Positions 48,328 through 57,300 of a stretch of 64,000 nt of DNA are shown piece by piece. Positions within the stretch are counted from its first letter, which is position 1; the number at the start of each line of letters is the position of its first letter. Location of the stretch: NCBI GenBank assembly GCA_030765065.1, contig CM060978.1, forward strand, positions 114,557,692 through 114,621,691, written 5' to 3'. This DNA is from Deroplatys truncata (lineage: Eukaryota; Arthropoda; Insecta; Mantodea; Mantidae). The notes beneath the pieces were generated by a model that saw only the letters and a list, made by a program, of their open reading frames with translations, had not been told where the DNA came from and did no database searches. Position numbers and translations under genes: made by a program.

Positions 48328-48342
48328 GAGCAGGAGCGTCTT

Positions 48343-48411
48343 CTGAAAGCACGTGCAATACGATGGATTAGCTTAGATGTGCTGAATAGTGACACACACA
48401 CACGTACTCAC
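48343..48411 (-). other. Predicted intron at the end of the protease gene, 69 nt
   Basis: Donor TTGAAG|GTGAGTACG is a near-perfect consensus; acceptor GCACGTGCTTTCAG|AAG. Splicing replaces the last 13 codons (VSTCVCVT...) by a 6-codon tail ending at TAA 48,324-48,322. It is phase 0. Confidence 0.55.
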
Positions 48412-48915
48412 CTTCAAGTGTTGACAAGTTTGCTGAGCGTCAGAGCACTTTGCGCGGCATGCGTCTTTGAACGTTTTGCGAATGACGACATCATTATGCG
48501 CGTGATTGCTGACGTGAAATTTTGAGAAGAATGTATGCTTAGGTAAGCCGGAGCAGCGGTGGGTGAGGTAGGCGATGACGTAATGACCGCAAGTGGTGCT
48601 GTCGAAACCTTGCAGCCTTCTGGCGTTAGTGGACCAACGCGTCCCGCAGACCGAATTTAAGAACCGGAGAAAATGGGGCGAAAGCGGTCCTATTCCGAAA
48701 CTGTCAAAATATTCTGCATGCGAGTTTTTGTCCACAAAGATGCAAACCCAGTGTTGCCCGGATTTGGTGCTGGGGTCGGTGTTAGCCACTAGCGCCAAGG
48801 GAGGCGTTCGAATGCCGTGAAGTACGGGTAGTTTATCGCAGGGGTAGACGCCTAAAAAGTGAGAGCGCGTAGAGGGGCATGTCGATAGAAACCGTTGAAT
48901 TTGAAAGGTGTTCAT
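48373..48915 (-). CDS. PRO: Adenain-like cysteine protease, Polinton PRO
   Basis: Maturation protease of the virion, related to adenovirus adenain (clan CE), expected to process capsid precursors. 180 aa unspliced. Catalytic residues are visible in the family order: His in 'GQHWVCIFVD' (about residue 54), the acidic partner in 'YFDSFG' (about 70), oxyanion Gln in 'RLQGFDS' and nucleophile Cys in 'TTCGHYVIAYL' (about 112). The ATG at 48,915 overlaps the capsid gene stop (ATGA). A strong splice donor lies inside the 3' end, so the native C-terminus may be shorter (stop at 48,322). No lesion was seen. Confidence 0.95.
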   Translation of the reverse strand: MNTFQIQRFLSTCPSTRSHFLGVYPCDKLPVLHGIRTPPLALVANTDPSTKSGQHWVCIFVDKNSHAEYFDSFGIGPLSPHFLRFLNSVCGTRWSTNARRLQGFDSTTCGHYVIAYLTHRCSGLPKHTFFSKFHVSNHAHNDVVIRKTFKDACRAKCSDAQQTCQHLKVSTCVCVTIQHI

Positions 48916-50198
48916 GATACCAAAATGGATCGGTTGGCGTCGATTTCGACCGTGCGATGTATTTCCGCTAGCAGCAGAAGTATGACCGGTTCTGTCAATT
49001 TATCGGCAAAACCGATGCTTATAGAGACGGTTCCGTGGCGCTGACCCGAGATGTGAGACTCGTTAGCGCTCATGTCTGCAGTGAGATCGAAAACCATTAT
49101 CGTATACCCTTGCGGGTAGGTTTCTCTGGAGATGGAGTGTCCCTCGTCCTTGAAATGAATGCCTAAGCCGTCCTGCAGGGTTTGAAAGCATTGCAAATAG
49201 TGTCCCTTTGTAAAGTCGGGTTGCAGAGGTTGGGAGGGAACGGGTTTCCCGTTCACGTAGAGCTGAAAGAAGTTCATTTTAAAATGTTTCAAGTTGTACG
49301 GATTTGAGTTAAAATGGCCGGAATAGGCCTTGTCGGTGACCATGGCTACTACCACTCTCCTTGGAACTTGCCCTACGCACACGTCGCTAAACGTCATTGC
49401 CCTGGACTCCTTGGGGATGCTGAGAGCGTGAAAGCTGACGTCTTTGAGATGGTACTTTGCGTTGCCCTTTGCGAGCACGGCCTGGTGCGCGAGCTTTATG
49501 GTCGGCGAGGGCCGCACCGATTTTAAGCGCAGCGTTGCAGACACGATGTCGGCGTACCCCTTAAAGGTATCTACGTCGGAAAACAGATAAAACTGAGGAG
49601 AGGCGGGAGTGAGCTTGACGGTCATGCTAACGTTGTTCAAAAGCAGCTTCTCCTGTCTAAAAAGGGCGTTGGACAGAGGACCGATGAGCTGTACGACGTT
49701 GCTCCCTTTGGTAAACCCCTGACGCCACTGAAAAACCGCATTGGAGATAAAAGTGTCCATGATGCCTGCCGTGTCCTTTCTCCAGAGGGTAGATTCTAGT
49801 TTGGTGTTCATGGCATCTTCGGAGTAATTGAGAAGCGTCTCGAGGTAGGTTCTATAGGGGTAACCGGCTTGCGGCATGGAGACGATGACGTTATTGAGGG
49901 TTACCTCCATCTGTTGAAACAGGGAATTTAAGGCGTTGTTGACCAGAGCGGCGTTAGCGTCAGCGTTTAAGGCCTCTCCTTTGTCATCTACAATGCGCAC
50001 CATGAGTTCGAGTACGACGTAGGTCAAGTCTAGGTAATCGTCCGCATTTCCGGAATAATGAAAGGTGATGGGGGCATTTTTCATTAAAGTGTTTTGAGGG
50101 TTTAGGTATAGGAACCGTGACTCCTCGATGCTCATCTGAACCGGTACCTCTGTAAAGAGGTACAGTTCGGAACTCATGTGGACGGCTGCGTCTGCCAT
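48912..50198 (-). CDS. MCP: Major capsid protein, double jelly-roll (hexon-like)
   Basis: Forms the pseudo-hexagonal capsomers of the icosahedral shell. 428 aa, within the short end of the Polinton/adintovirus capsid range. It starts MADAAVHMSSELYLF, with the typical opening of 'lylF...Ppvq.si' character and an alternating beta-strand pattern in two halves (about 15-200 and 210-425), joined near the 'DVDTFKGYADIVSATLRLKS' segment. The ATG (50,198) overlaps the penton stop as TAATG; its own stop overlaps PRO as ATGA. The frame is fully open. Identification is by family resemblance and by its place between penton and protease. Confidence 0.9.
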   Translation of the reverse strand: MADAAVHMSSELYLFTEVPVQMSIEESRFLYLNPQNTLMKNAPITFHYSGNADDYLDLTYVVLELMVRIVDDKGEALNADANAALVNNALNSLFQQMEVTLNNVIVSMPQAGYPYRTYLETLLNYSEDAMNTKLESTLWRKDTAGIMDTFISNAVFQWRQGFTKGSNVVQLIGPLSNALFRQEKLLLNNVSMTVKLTPASPQFYLFSDVDTFKGYADIVSATLRLKSVRPSPTIKLAHQAVLAKGNAKYHLKDVSFHALSIPKESRAMTFSDVCVGQVPRRVVVAMVTDKAYSGHFNSNPYNLKHFKMNFFQLYVNGKPVPSQPLQPDFTKGHYLQCFQTLQDGLGIHFKDEGHSISRETYPQGYTIMVFDLTADMSANESHISGQRHGTVSISIGFADKLTEPVILLLLAEIHRTVEIDANRSILVS

Positions 50199-51652
50199 TA
50201 CGAAAATACGTCTTGCACCTTACGCCTACCGCGTTTCAGCTTGGACTGCTTGCTCTTTTTGGATTTGCTCGGTTTTATTCTCTTGAGGCGCCTGGCGCCG
50301 GAACCGAGCATGGCATCGAGCTTTTCGTCGGCTTTTCGCTTTAAATTGTATCCGGACTCCTTGAACCTCCGTTGGAGCGCTTGCTTTGGCGCTGCTCCCG
50401 CCACAGTCACATCGGACAGAACGTGAGCGCCCGCCTTTAAGGCCTCCTTTCCGACTGCTTTTGCTCCGCTCTTTAAAAACGGTAGCAACCTTCTGAAGAG
50501 TCCTCCGAGGGCTGAAAAGAAACCGCTGCCTCTTTGGTAGCGCTTGACCCTGTAGAGAGTGAAATCGCGATGGTGGAACGCGCCGCCGGTCTGATTGAGG
50601 TAGTACCGCGTTACGGCGTGCACGTCCATTACGCCTGTTTCGGACGAAAAGCGAGAACTATAGTAGAGGAAAATCCGTCGGCGAATGGTAAGAGATCGCC
50701 GTAACCGTTCCTTAAAATCTATGTTGACCGTCTTGAAGTCTTGCTGAATCAAGGGTACCCAATTTTGGGGAAAAAACGTCTTTTCGTCGCTCATGTAAGT
50801 GTTGTTGCTTCTTTCGTATTCCACGGCCGCGCTCTCTATGACTTGGGCGAAGGTGTCGCCCACGACTTGCGGGGACACTAGATTACAATAGATGAACATT
50901 TCGTAAGGAAACCCCATATAAGGATCTACGGGGTGTTTAGCAGCTTTTTCGAGAATGACGTTGACGTAGGGCTCGAAACCCAACATTTTTGCCATAGCGG
51001 GCGTTAAGAGCAAACTGTGGATGCGGTGTAGAGGTCCCGGAGGGTCCTCCGATTTTGAAACGTCTCGTTTGGGTCTGACGGAACGAGCCGCCGCGGGTTT
51101 CTGGTGCCCCGAAGCCCGGGGCTTCGGTTTCGGTTTCGGCTTGGGTCTCTGGTGGGGCGCATCGTTGAGAGCTTCGTATTCGCCGACCGCGTACGGTACG
51201 ACCGTGCGCGCGACATTTTCCACAAACCCGTCGAACGGAATGTCGGGTAGTGGTTCGGGACGGGCGACGGCGGCATTCACGCCCACCGTCTGCTTGCGCT
51301 CGTCGAAGAGGAAGAAGTTTTCCACGTGCAAGTGTTCGAGTAGAACGGCGTTGACGAGGTTCACCAAGTCTTTGGGATTGTGCACGATGCCTTGCGGCAT
51401 TTGCAAACTGAATTTGGAATGCGTGGGGAGGAGCGTCATGGTATACTTGGTGCCCGCCAGACGGGCATCGTCTGGCGAAAGGTTATAAAATTTCACCGGA
51501 TACCTGACCTTTTGCAGGGCGACCTCCCATTCTCCCTGCAGAACGATTCTCTCTTGCAAGATGTTAGAAAATCTGGCCGTGGTGTTGTCGGTAAAGTGTT
51601 CCATGGAAGCGTTGCTCACGAGAGTGATGGAGAAGGGCTTGGTCTTAATCAT
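50198..51652 (-). CDS. Penton/minor capsid protein with pVI-like membrane-active tail
   Basis: Occupies capsid vertices. 484 aa from ATG 51,652; the frame is open ten codons further, but that start would be GTG, and the ATG forms an ATGA overlap with the integrase stop. Residues 1-150 and 205-365 are strand-rich (jelly-roll penton). Between them is a basic Pro-Lys-Pro-Lys linker (about 170-200). The C-terminal region has the Gly-rich amphipathic stretch 'RGSGFFSALGGLFRRLLPFL' then 'KEALKAGAHVLSDV', resembling the membrane-active pVI/pX-type segments joined to minor capsid proteins in adintovirus-like genomes. It ends in a very basic Lys/Arg/Ser tail, probably for DNA binding or nuclear import. 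No lesion. Confidence 0.85.
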   Translation of the reverse strand: MIKTKPFSITLVSNASMEHFTDNTTARFSNILQERIVLQGEWEVALQKVRYPVKFYNLSPDDARLAGTKYTMTLLPTHSKFSLQMPQGIVHNPKDLVNLVNAVLLEHLHVENFFLFDERKQTVGVNAAVARPEPLPDIPFDGFVENVARTVVPYAVGEYEALNDAPHQRPKPKPKPKPRASGHQKPAAARSVRPKRDVSKSEDPPGPLHRIHSLLLTPAMAKMLGFEPYVNVILEKAAKHPVDPYMGFPYEMFIYCNLVSPQVVGDTFAQVIESAAVEYERSNNTYMSDEKTFFPQNWVPLIQQDFKTVNIDFKERLRRSLTIRRRIFLYYSSRFSSETGVMDVHAVTRYYLNQTGGAFHHRDFTLYRVKRYQRGSGFFSALGGLFRRLLPFLKSGAKAVGKEALKAGAHVLSDVTVAGAAPKQALQRRFKESGYNLKRKADEKLDAMLGSGARRLKRIKPSKSKKSKQSKLKRGRRKVQDVFS

Positions 51653-52703
51653 GTCGAATCGATGGTCGAAGCCAGAACCCACGAGTTAAACTTTGCCGGA
51701 TACCCCTTCCACTTTACCAAGACGTGCTTGTGGCGCCCTCGGCCCTTGGTCTGTAAAACGCGTTCGATCTTAAACGTCCGAGGTAGCGCGACCTTTTGTA
51801 GCTCCTCGGTGTAAAATGTGCCGTCTATGGCTTCTCCGGCCAGATCCTTCAACTTATATACCACTGGCCGACCACGCACCACCTCGGCTATCCGAAATAT
51901 TTCGTCCGTCCAATTCTGCTCGTAGCCCTTGTCGAATTTCATTTTTTCTTTAGAGATGCGCACGTGATCGCCGACGGAAAATGTGGGTTTCCCTGCGCGA
52001 GGTAGGGTCCTATTTCCGTAGAGATTGCGGTACACTCGTAAAATGTTAGATTCGTTCACGTCCTTCGGAGCTATTTTATGGACCTGTGATGCGAGCTATT
52101 GTACGACTCGGGTAAGGCCGGAAGGACTTCCAGGTATCTGTAACTGTTTTTGTGCGTGAAATACCTCCACATCTTGGTTTTTAAGGTGCGGTTGAAGCGC
52201 TCCACGACGCTGGCTTTAACGTTATTTTTGGTTGTGTAATGTTTCACGTCGTGTTTCTTCAGAAAGTCGCGAAAAGTCTTGTTGGTAAACTCGGTTCCCT
52301 TGTCCGTTTGGAGGACCCTGGGGACGCGTTGGGAGAATATGGAGCGAAACGCTTGCGCAACCTCGGTACCCAGCTTCGATTTCAGGGGTACGGCCCAAGC
52401 ATATTTGGAAAATACGTCGATAACGGTCAGAATGTACACGTAAGGTTTGTTATGTTCCCTCACGCTGTTCATGACGTTTAGATCGGCCTCCCAAAGATCG
52501 TCCATATTCGTCACGTGATAACATCTGGTGGGGAACCGCTTTCTGACCGGTTTGTGCAGAGTGTAACTGTCCTGGGTTTGAAGGAAGGACTCGATGTTCG
52601 CCTTAGACGCACCCGTGGCCTTTCGAAGGGGCTTGACCGTACCCAAACCGGCATAGTGTTCCGGTTTGGCATAGTATCGCCTTAGCGCCTTCCATTCCTT
52701 CAT
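51649..52703 (-). pseudogene. INT: Polinton DDE integrase with chromodomain, frameshifted
   Basis: Retrovirus-type integrase that would insert the element. Frame 1 (52,703-52,071, 210 aa) has the N-terminal helices, then the DD35E core: Asp in 'LWEADLNVM', Asp in 'QTDKGTEFTNKTF', Glu in 'ASVVERFNRTLKTKMW'. It ends 'ESYNSSHHRSIK' at a TAG. The next frame (52,080-51,649) continues the family sequence with 'APKDVNESNILRV', an SH3-like region ('FSVGDHVRISK') and a C-terminal chromodomain ('VLVKWKGYPAKFNSWV'). The shift is one base, in an A4 run immediately before the stop. It is either a recent deletion or a -1 slippage site. Confidence 0.9.
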
Positions 52704-52706
52704 GCT

Positions 52707-53126
52707 TTACTTGTACAGGGGTTGCCAGACGCGTTTGCGAAAATGGTACGACGCGGAAGGCGATTTCGATTTCTTTTTCGGAGTGGCAGGTTTTGCCCTC
52801 TTCTTTTTGCGAGGCGAGAGGAGGTTGACCTTTATGGTTCGGGATTCGACCTCCTGCTTCACCGGCACGCGTTCGTGCACGTCTTCGTAATCGTCGTCGT
52901 CGTCATCGTTGTCGTCGCCGAGGAAGGGCTTTCTGACTTGTGCCACGAGATCGAGGTAGTTGTCCAATTTATGTTTTACGAGCCGCCACTTTTCGTCGGC
53001 AGAGAGCTTTGCGCTCTGCAGGTTCTGAATTTCTTTAGCCAATCTGGATATGGTGCGGTCTATAGCGTGAAGCTTATCGGCGGTCTTTGGTTGCGGTGCA
53101 ACGAGGATCTGCTTGCCGTACTTCAT
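52707..53126 (-). CDS. Coiled-coil/acidic/basic Polinton protein, 139 aa
   Basis: Probable virion or nucleoprotein component; exact role unknown. Residues 1-65 form a predicted coiled coil ('DKLHAIDRTISRLAKEIQNL'). Residues 70-82 are an Asp run ('DDNDDDDDDYED'). Residues 105-125 are a Lys/Arg-rich nuclear-import-like stretch ('PRKKKRAKPATPKKKSK'). It ends 'FRKRVWQPLYK'. The ATG at 53,126 overlaps the stop of the core gene (ATGA); the stop is 3 nt before the integrase ATG. The frame is open. Confidence 0.8.
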   Translation of the reverse strand: MKYGKQILVAPQPKTADKLHAIDRTISRLAKEIQNLQSAKLSADEKWRLVKHKLDNYLDLVAQVRKPFLGDDNDDDDDDYEDVHERVPVKQEVESRTIKVNLLSPRKKKRAKPATPKKKSKSPSASYHFRKRVWQPLYK

Positions 53127-53494
53127 CCTGTTAATTTCGACACTAGCGCGCCGCCAAGCGAAGCCAAGACGGGTAGGAGAAATGCCGGCAAAAAAACTCC
53201 TTTTTGAACCAAGATGCTCTTCTTTTTCTTCAGAGGAACCCGTTTATCCGTCAACTTCCTCCAAGAAGCCTTGTGCTTCTTTAGGCGACCCAAGCACTTT
53301 GCGGGAAGTTGCACGTGACCTCTGCACGCGTTGAGCATGCGTTCGCTAATGACCTTGATCAGATCGCCATCGGCATTTTTTAACAACTTTTTGCGCAGAG
53401 GGGCCTTCGCCTTGGCCAGAGCCGTCAAATTACCGTGCTGTCTCGCTATGCGAGGACTGGTCAGCGTCGCAAGCCTTAACCTACCTCTAGCCAT
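53123..53494 (-). CDS. Small basic core protein with hydrophobic C-terminus, 123 aa
   Basis: A protein recurrent in animal Polintons, likely DNA-condensing or capsid-associated (adenovirus pX/mu-like in layout). The frame is open to 53,548, but the first ATG is at 53,494, giving MARGRLRLATL. Residues 30-105 are Lys/Arg-rich with 'LLKNADGDLIKVISERMLNA' and 'PLKKKKSILVQKG'. Residues 103-122 are hydrophobic and Gly-rich ('VFLPAFLLPVLASLGGALVS'), a probable membrane-active segment. The stop overlaps the next ATG (ATGA). Confidence 0.8.
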   Translation of the reverse strand: MARGRLRLATLTSPRIARQHGNLTALAKAKAPLRKKLLKNADGDLIKVISERMLNACRGHVQLPAKCLGRLKKHKASWRKLTDKRVPLKKKKSILVQKGVFLPAFLLPVLASLGGALVSKLTG

Positions 53495-53617
53495 GCTTGC
53501 GCGATAATGACGTTCGCTCCGAAAGCGGTACTTTTTATTTAGACTCAATGGCCTCAGTTGGGCAAGACTCTGCCGGGATAATATAGAACGAAACGAACCC
53601 GAGTCCTCTCGTCGGTC
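53495..53617 (-). other. Spacer between ATPase and core genes
   Basis: 123 bp, the largest gap in the gene block. It has two copies of 'ctcagttggg' (53,553 and 53,613, plus strand) and a minus-strand CTATATTATC that could serve as a TATA element for the core gene. Confidence 0.4.
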
Positions 53618-54307
53618 TCAGTTGGGTACGAAATAAGAGAGGTTTTTCCCCGGCAGCACGCCTGTTCGATACCTGTATCGGGCGGGCGTGTACTGAGTGC
53701 AGTCCAACACGAGATACCCGTGAGGGCGTTCGGTGGCCTGCTCGAAGGCCTCCAAGAGAAACCTAGAGTTCCTGGGTTCGATCTGCTGGCACAGTCTCTC
53801 GATCTGCATCTTGTCCCGGTTGTTCTTGAAGACCACGACGTAGTTTGCATTCAGAGATATGTTGCGATATTTCTGACCCTGCGGAAACACGTTCTGCAGG
53901 ATGTAGACGATGCCGAAGCGCTTGTGATGGGAGTCTCTGGTGAAAAAATTGGACACGTCCTTCCCGCCACCCTCCAGCATCAGATCGTCGAGGACGACCA
54001 GGTCGTTCTCGCCCACCGAAGCAAGTTCGGGTATGCCCGCGTGGGTCTCGCAACGCAGAGCCGAGGGTTCGAGTCTCGGCGAATACTCCGGAGGGTGGCA
54101 CCACAGCACCCTCCTGGGGCGCACGTCGAACATCCGGTGCGCGTGGCGTAACAGGTTTTTCACGAAGGTCGACTTGCCGCAGCGCGACGGCCCCGCCACG
54201 AGCATCGTGCTGGGAAACTCGAATCGCACCAGGTCTCGGGGACCGGGCATCGTCTCCTCAGGGGCGCCCGGTTCGAAATGACTTTGGCGCGGCTGTAGAC
54301 GTCTCAT
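53618..54307 (-). CDS. ATP: FtsK/HerA-type genome-packaging ATPase
   Basis: Pumps the DNA genome into the capsid (poxvirus A32-like family). 229 aa, the family's usual size. Walker A 'VAGPSRCGKSTF' (residues 37-48), Walker B 'DLVVLDDLM' (about 102-110), and a sensor-like 'YILQNVFPQG' (about 134-143), then 'NANYVVVFKNNRD', typical of Polinton ATPases. The ATG at 54,307 directly abuts the polymerase stop (TAAATG). The frame is open and all ATPase motifs are kept, in contrast to the polymerase. The codons here are GC-rich (as in the 3' half of PolB) compared with the AT-rich capsid genes. Confidence 0.93.
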   Translation of the reverse strand: MRRLQPRQSHFEPGAPEETMPGPRDLVRFEFPSTMLVAGPSRCGKSTFVKNLLRHAHRMFDVRPRRVLWCHPPEYSPRLEPSALRCETHAGIPELASVGENDLVVLDDLMLEGGGKDVSNFFTRDSHHKRFGIVYILQNVFPQGQKYRNISLNANYVVVFKNNRDKMQIERLCQQIEPRNSRFLLEAFEQATERPHGYLVLDCTQYTPARYRYRTGVLPGKNLSYFVPN

Positions 54308-57300
54308 TTATGCGTTCCTCTTGAACCCGTAGGGATAGGAATCGTGATCGCCGGCGAGTACGCGCTTGTTGACCACCATCCTAAACGTCTTCGAGCTGGT
54401 TTCGGTGACGACCGTCCAAGACGGTTTCCGCGAAATATGCGTGCCCGCCAGCTTCACCGCACGGTCGTTGTCCCTCAGCACCACGTCGCGAATCACCTCC
54501 GCGTTCACCAGCTCCAGGTTGCCCGAATTGAGCGTGATCCCCTTCACCTTGCACACCGAGAAGGTCTTGCCCGTCTCGGGGCAAACGATCTCCATGCAGT
54601 AGCTCTTGGGCCCCGCGGAGGCGAACCGGGCGATGTAAGAGCCCCGCCCGTACTTCTCCAGCTCGTCCGTCATGTCCCCCAGGAGGCGTCCAACGGACGG
54701 CGTCCAGTCACCCGGAGCGGCGGCGACGACGTCGGAATCGGTGTCGAAGTAGCAGACCCGTTCTCCCAGCCTCTTGAGGTAGGGGTAGAGCACCAGGCGC
54801 GCGTGAGCCGTGGTGTAGGCCGCCAGGACGGCGTTGGCGGTGGGGTTCACCTTGCGGTGCTGCTCGCAGTACTTCCACACCGCGTACATGATCCGGTCGG
54901 TGACGGGCACGTAGGTCTGCACTTCCACGCCAGGGTCGTTGAGCAGCTCCAGGAGGCGGTCATACCGGTCCACCAGCTCGCACGTGGGGAGGTTGTCCCT
55001 CTGTCCCAGTTTGCCCCAGAAGCTGTTGAGCATCAGCTTGGCCAGCTCCCGCCTGCCGGGGTTGGTGGCGACGGCCTGGGGATCAAGGGCTACGCCTTCG
55101 TGTTCGAAAAATTGCTCCACGTACTGCTGCTTTGCGGCAGGGTCGTCGCAATCCGAGGGCCAGCCGAAGGCTTCGGTCTTGATCTTCAGGAACTGATTCA
55201 CGTAGTCCTCGAAGAGACCCTTGGTTCCGGTGGTCGGTTCGTGCTGCACCACGTCGTACTCCCAGATCTCGTGGACCCGGAGGAGGCGGTACCCCTCCTC
55301 CAGGGCGCCCTTCATCTCGTCGACCACCCAGGAACGTGACAACGACCTCTCGCGCTCACCGTGGTGGCACTCGTCTTGGCTCTCCGCCTCCGCACAAGCG
55401 CGGCATAGCGGGAACATCAGCTTGCCGCCGATGCGCGCCGGTAGCACCGGGTGGTACAGGTGTTGCGGCGGTAGAACCTCGCACTTCACCAACCCGCCCC
55501 CCACGTCTTCCAAGCGCGGGAATCGATCCACGTGGATCTTGGGATGGCCCGCGGAGTAGGGCTTCGTCTTGTTCACGTACGGGTACAGGCTGCATACGTG
55601 GTAGTAGTAGATCTTGCTATCCCCTTTCGCCTCGCAGTACGTCTTGGTGCAGTTGGTGCGACCTCCGTAGAAGGCGTCTCTGGGGTTCAGGGGTTCCGGT
55701 ACCGCAAAGTCCCTTGCGTGGCGCGCGAGGTCCTGGTTGGCCTCCATCGCGGCGTTGAACTCGCACTCCCACATTTCCACCACGGCGTAGCCGGCGGCCT
55801 TGATCTCGGCCGTGACCTTTTCGGTGCTCTCTAACCTGGAGGTCATGGTTTCGTGTCCCGAGTTGCATATCACCGCATGGCGATTGTGAAAGCACCGCCT
55901 GCAGCCGTGGTAAAAGCAGCCGTGGAAAAAGTACGCGGTTTTTTCGGCCTCTCTGTACCCGTCCAACTTGTGCCCCGCGATTTTAACTTCGCGTTCTCGC
56001 ATGGCGTGCTGAATGACGATGCCGTTTTGCATCTCTAGCCAAGTTAGCCATATGCATGCGGCGCGAGACTGCCGGTCCGCTAGTCGATACCCGCCCGCTG
56101 GCAAGAGGGCAATTTTTTTAAGCGGCATGAAGCGCTTTCTATACATGCACATGCACGCCTGCGCGATGGTGACGCATTCTCTGAACCATTCTCTATTCCG
56201 TTCTCGTCCAAGAATTCCCTTCTGAATTTGGAAAATCCCTGACTGAGTAGAAATACGTCCATCTTGCAATACGCCACCATTTCCGCCCTCATGTCGAAGA
56301 CGTACCCGGAGGACGCCTTTTCTTCGTGCCGCTGCTCGAGGGCTTTCTGACCCTCCGCCGACATGCCCTCCGGACAGTAATGCCTTTTGTCGGGAATCGA
56401 ACCCACGTACTGCTCGTTTTCCTTCGTGTTAAACAGGTACGGGAAATAACCTTTGCATTCCTTCAATCCGAAGGTATTGGAAAAGCGGGAGAGTGGCATG
56501 GGTATGAAGTTGAGCGAGTCTAGAAATGTGACGTCACCGTAAGTCATCCTGTAGATCTTGCTTCCGTTCATGATGAGCTCCGGCGCCCAGTCTAAGTGCA
56601 CCACACTTTAATAAAAGCTGCCCGTCGTAAGCTCTGAGGTTATGCGCCACGAGGTAGACGTCCCAGGCTTCGAACCTCGCCTGCGCGATGTGCTCGAAAA
56701 GCTACTTCACGGGTTCGTCCATAAACACCCATTCTTTGCAACCGCATTCGGTACAGTATGCCGTCTTGTGGCGTTCGTCGATGCAGTGCGGGCAGGCTTG
56801 GTACAACACGCACAAGTTAGGTACATGCTCGTATGTGTCCTTTTTGCCGGTATATGGAATGTTTTGCGTGCATTCAAAGTCGATAAACATAAACACGTAA
56901 CGGTTTCTTTTGTTCTTTGCGGCATACGGCTGCATATAGCACATGTGGCTACAATTCACGTGTGTCTTGCAATGATAGCAGTACTTTTCCCCGCACTCGT
57001 GCGCGGTTTTTCTGTGCCTCGCATTCACGAGCTTATTGCAAGACGTGCACACCTTTTCTACATCGCACACCGACAGCGCCTTTGGGTAAAAAACGCCTTT
57101 CTCTGCGTGGTTTGCAAAGCATGTCGGTCCCTTAAAATCTCTGTTGCACCCGGCGCAGCGTATGTAGGCGTCAAATCGCGCATCGCACTGCTGATGGCAT
57201 TTAGCACACCTGGCGTCGCACCTATGAAATTCTTTTTTGTGTGCCGAGGGATAATGACACCGGCGGCAATACCATTTGCATTTAAAGCACTTGTGAAGGT

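Noticed and set aside
47972..48358. 128-codon ORF with a hydrophobic stretch as a membrane protein
   Set aside because: It reads through the predicted intron; the hydrophobic part is the intron and the frame has no ATG start at its beginning.
54344..55339. 331-codon plus-strand ORF
   Set aside because: Antisense shadow of the GC-rich PolB 3' half; no family resemblance.
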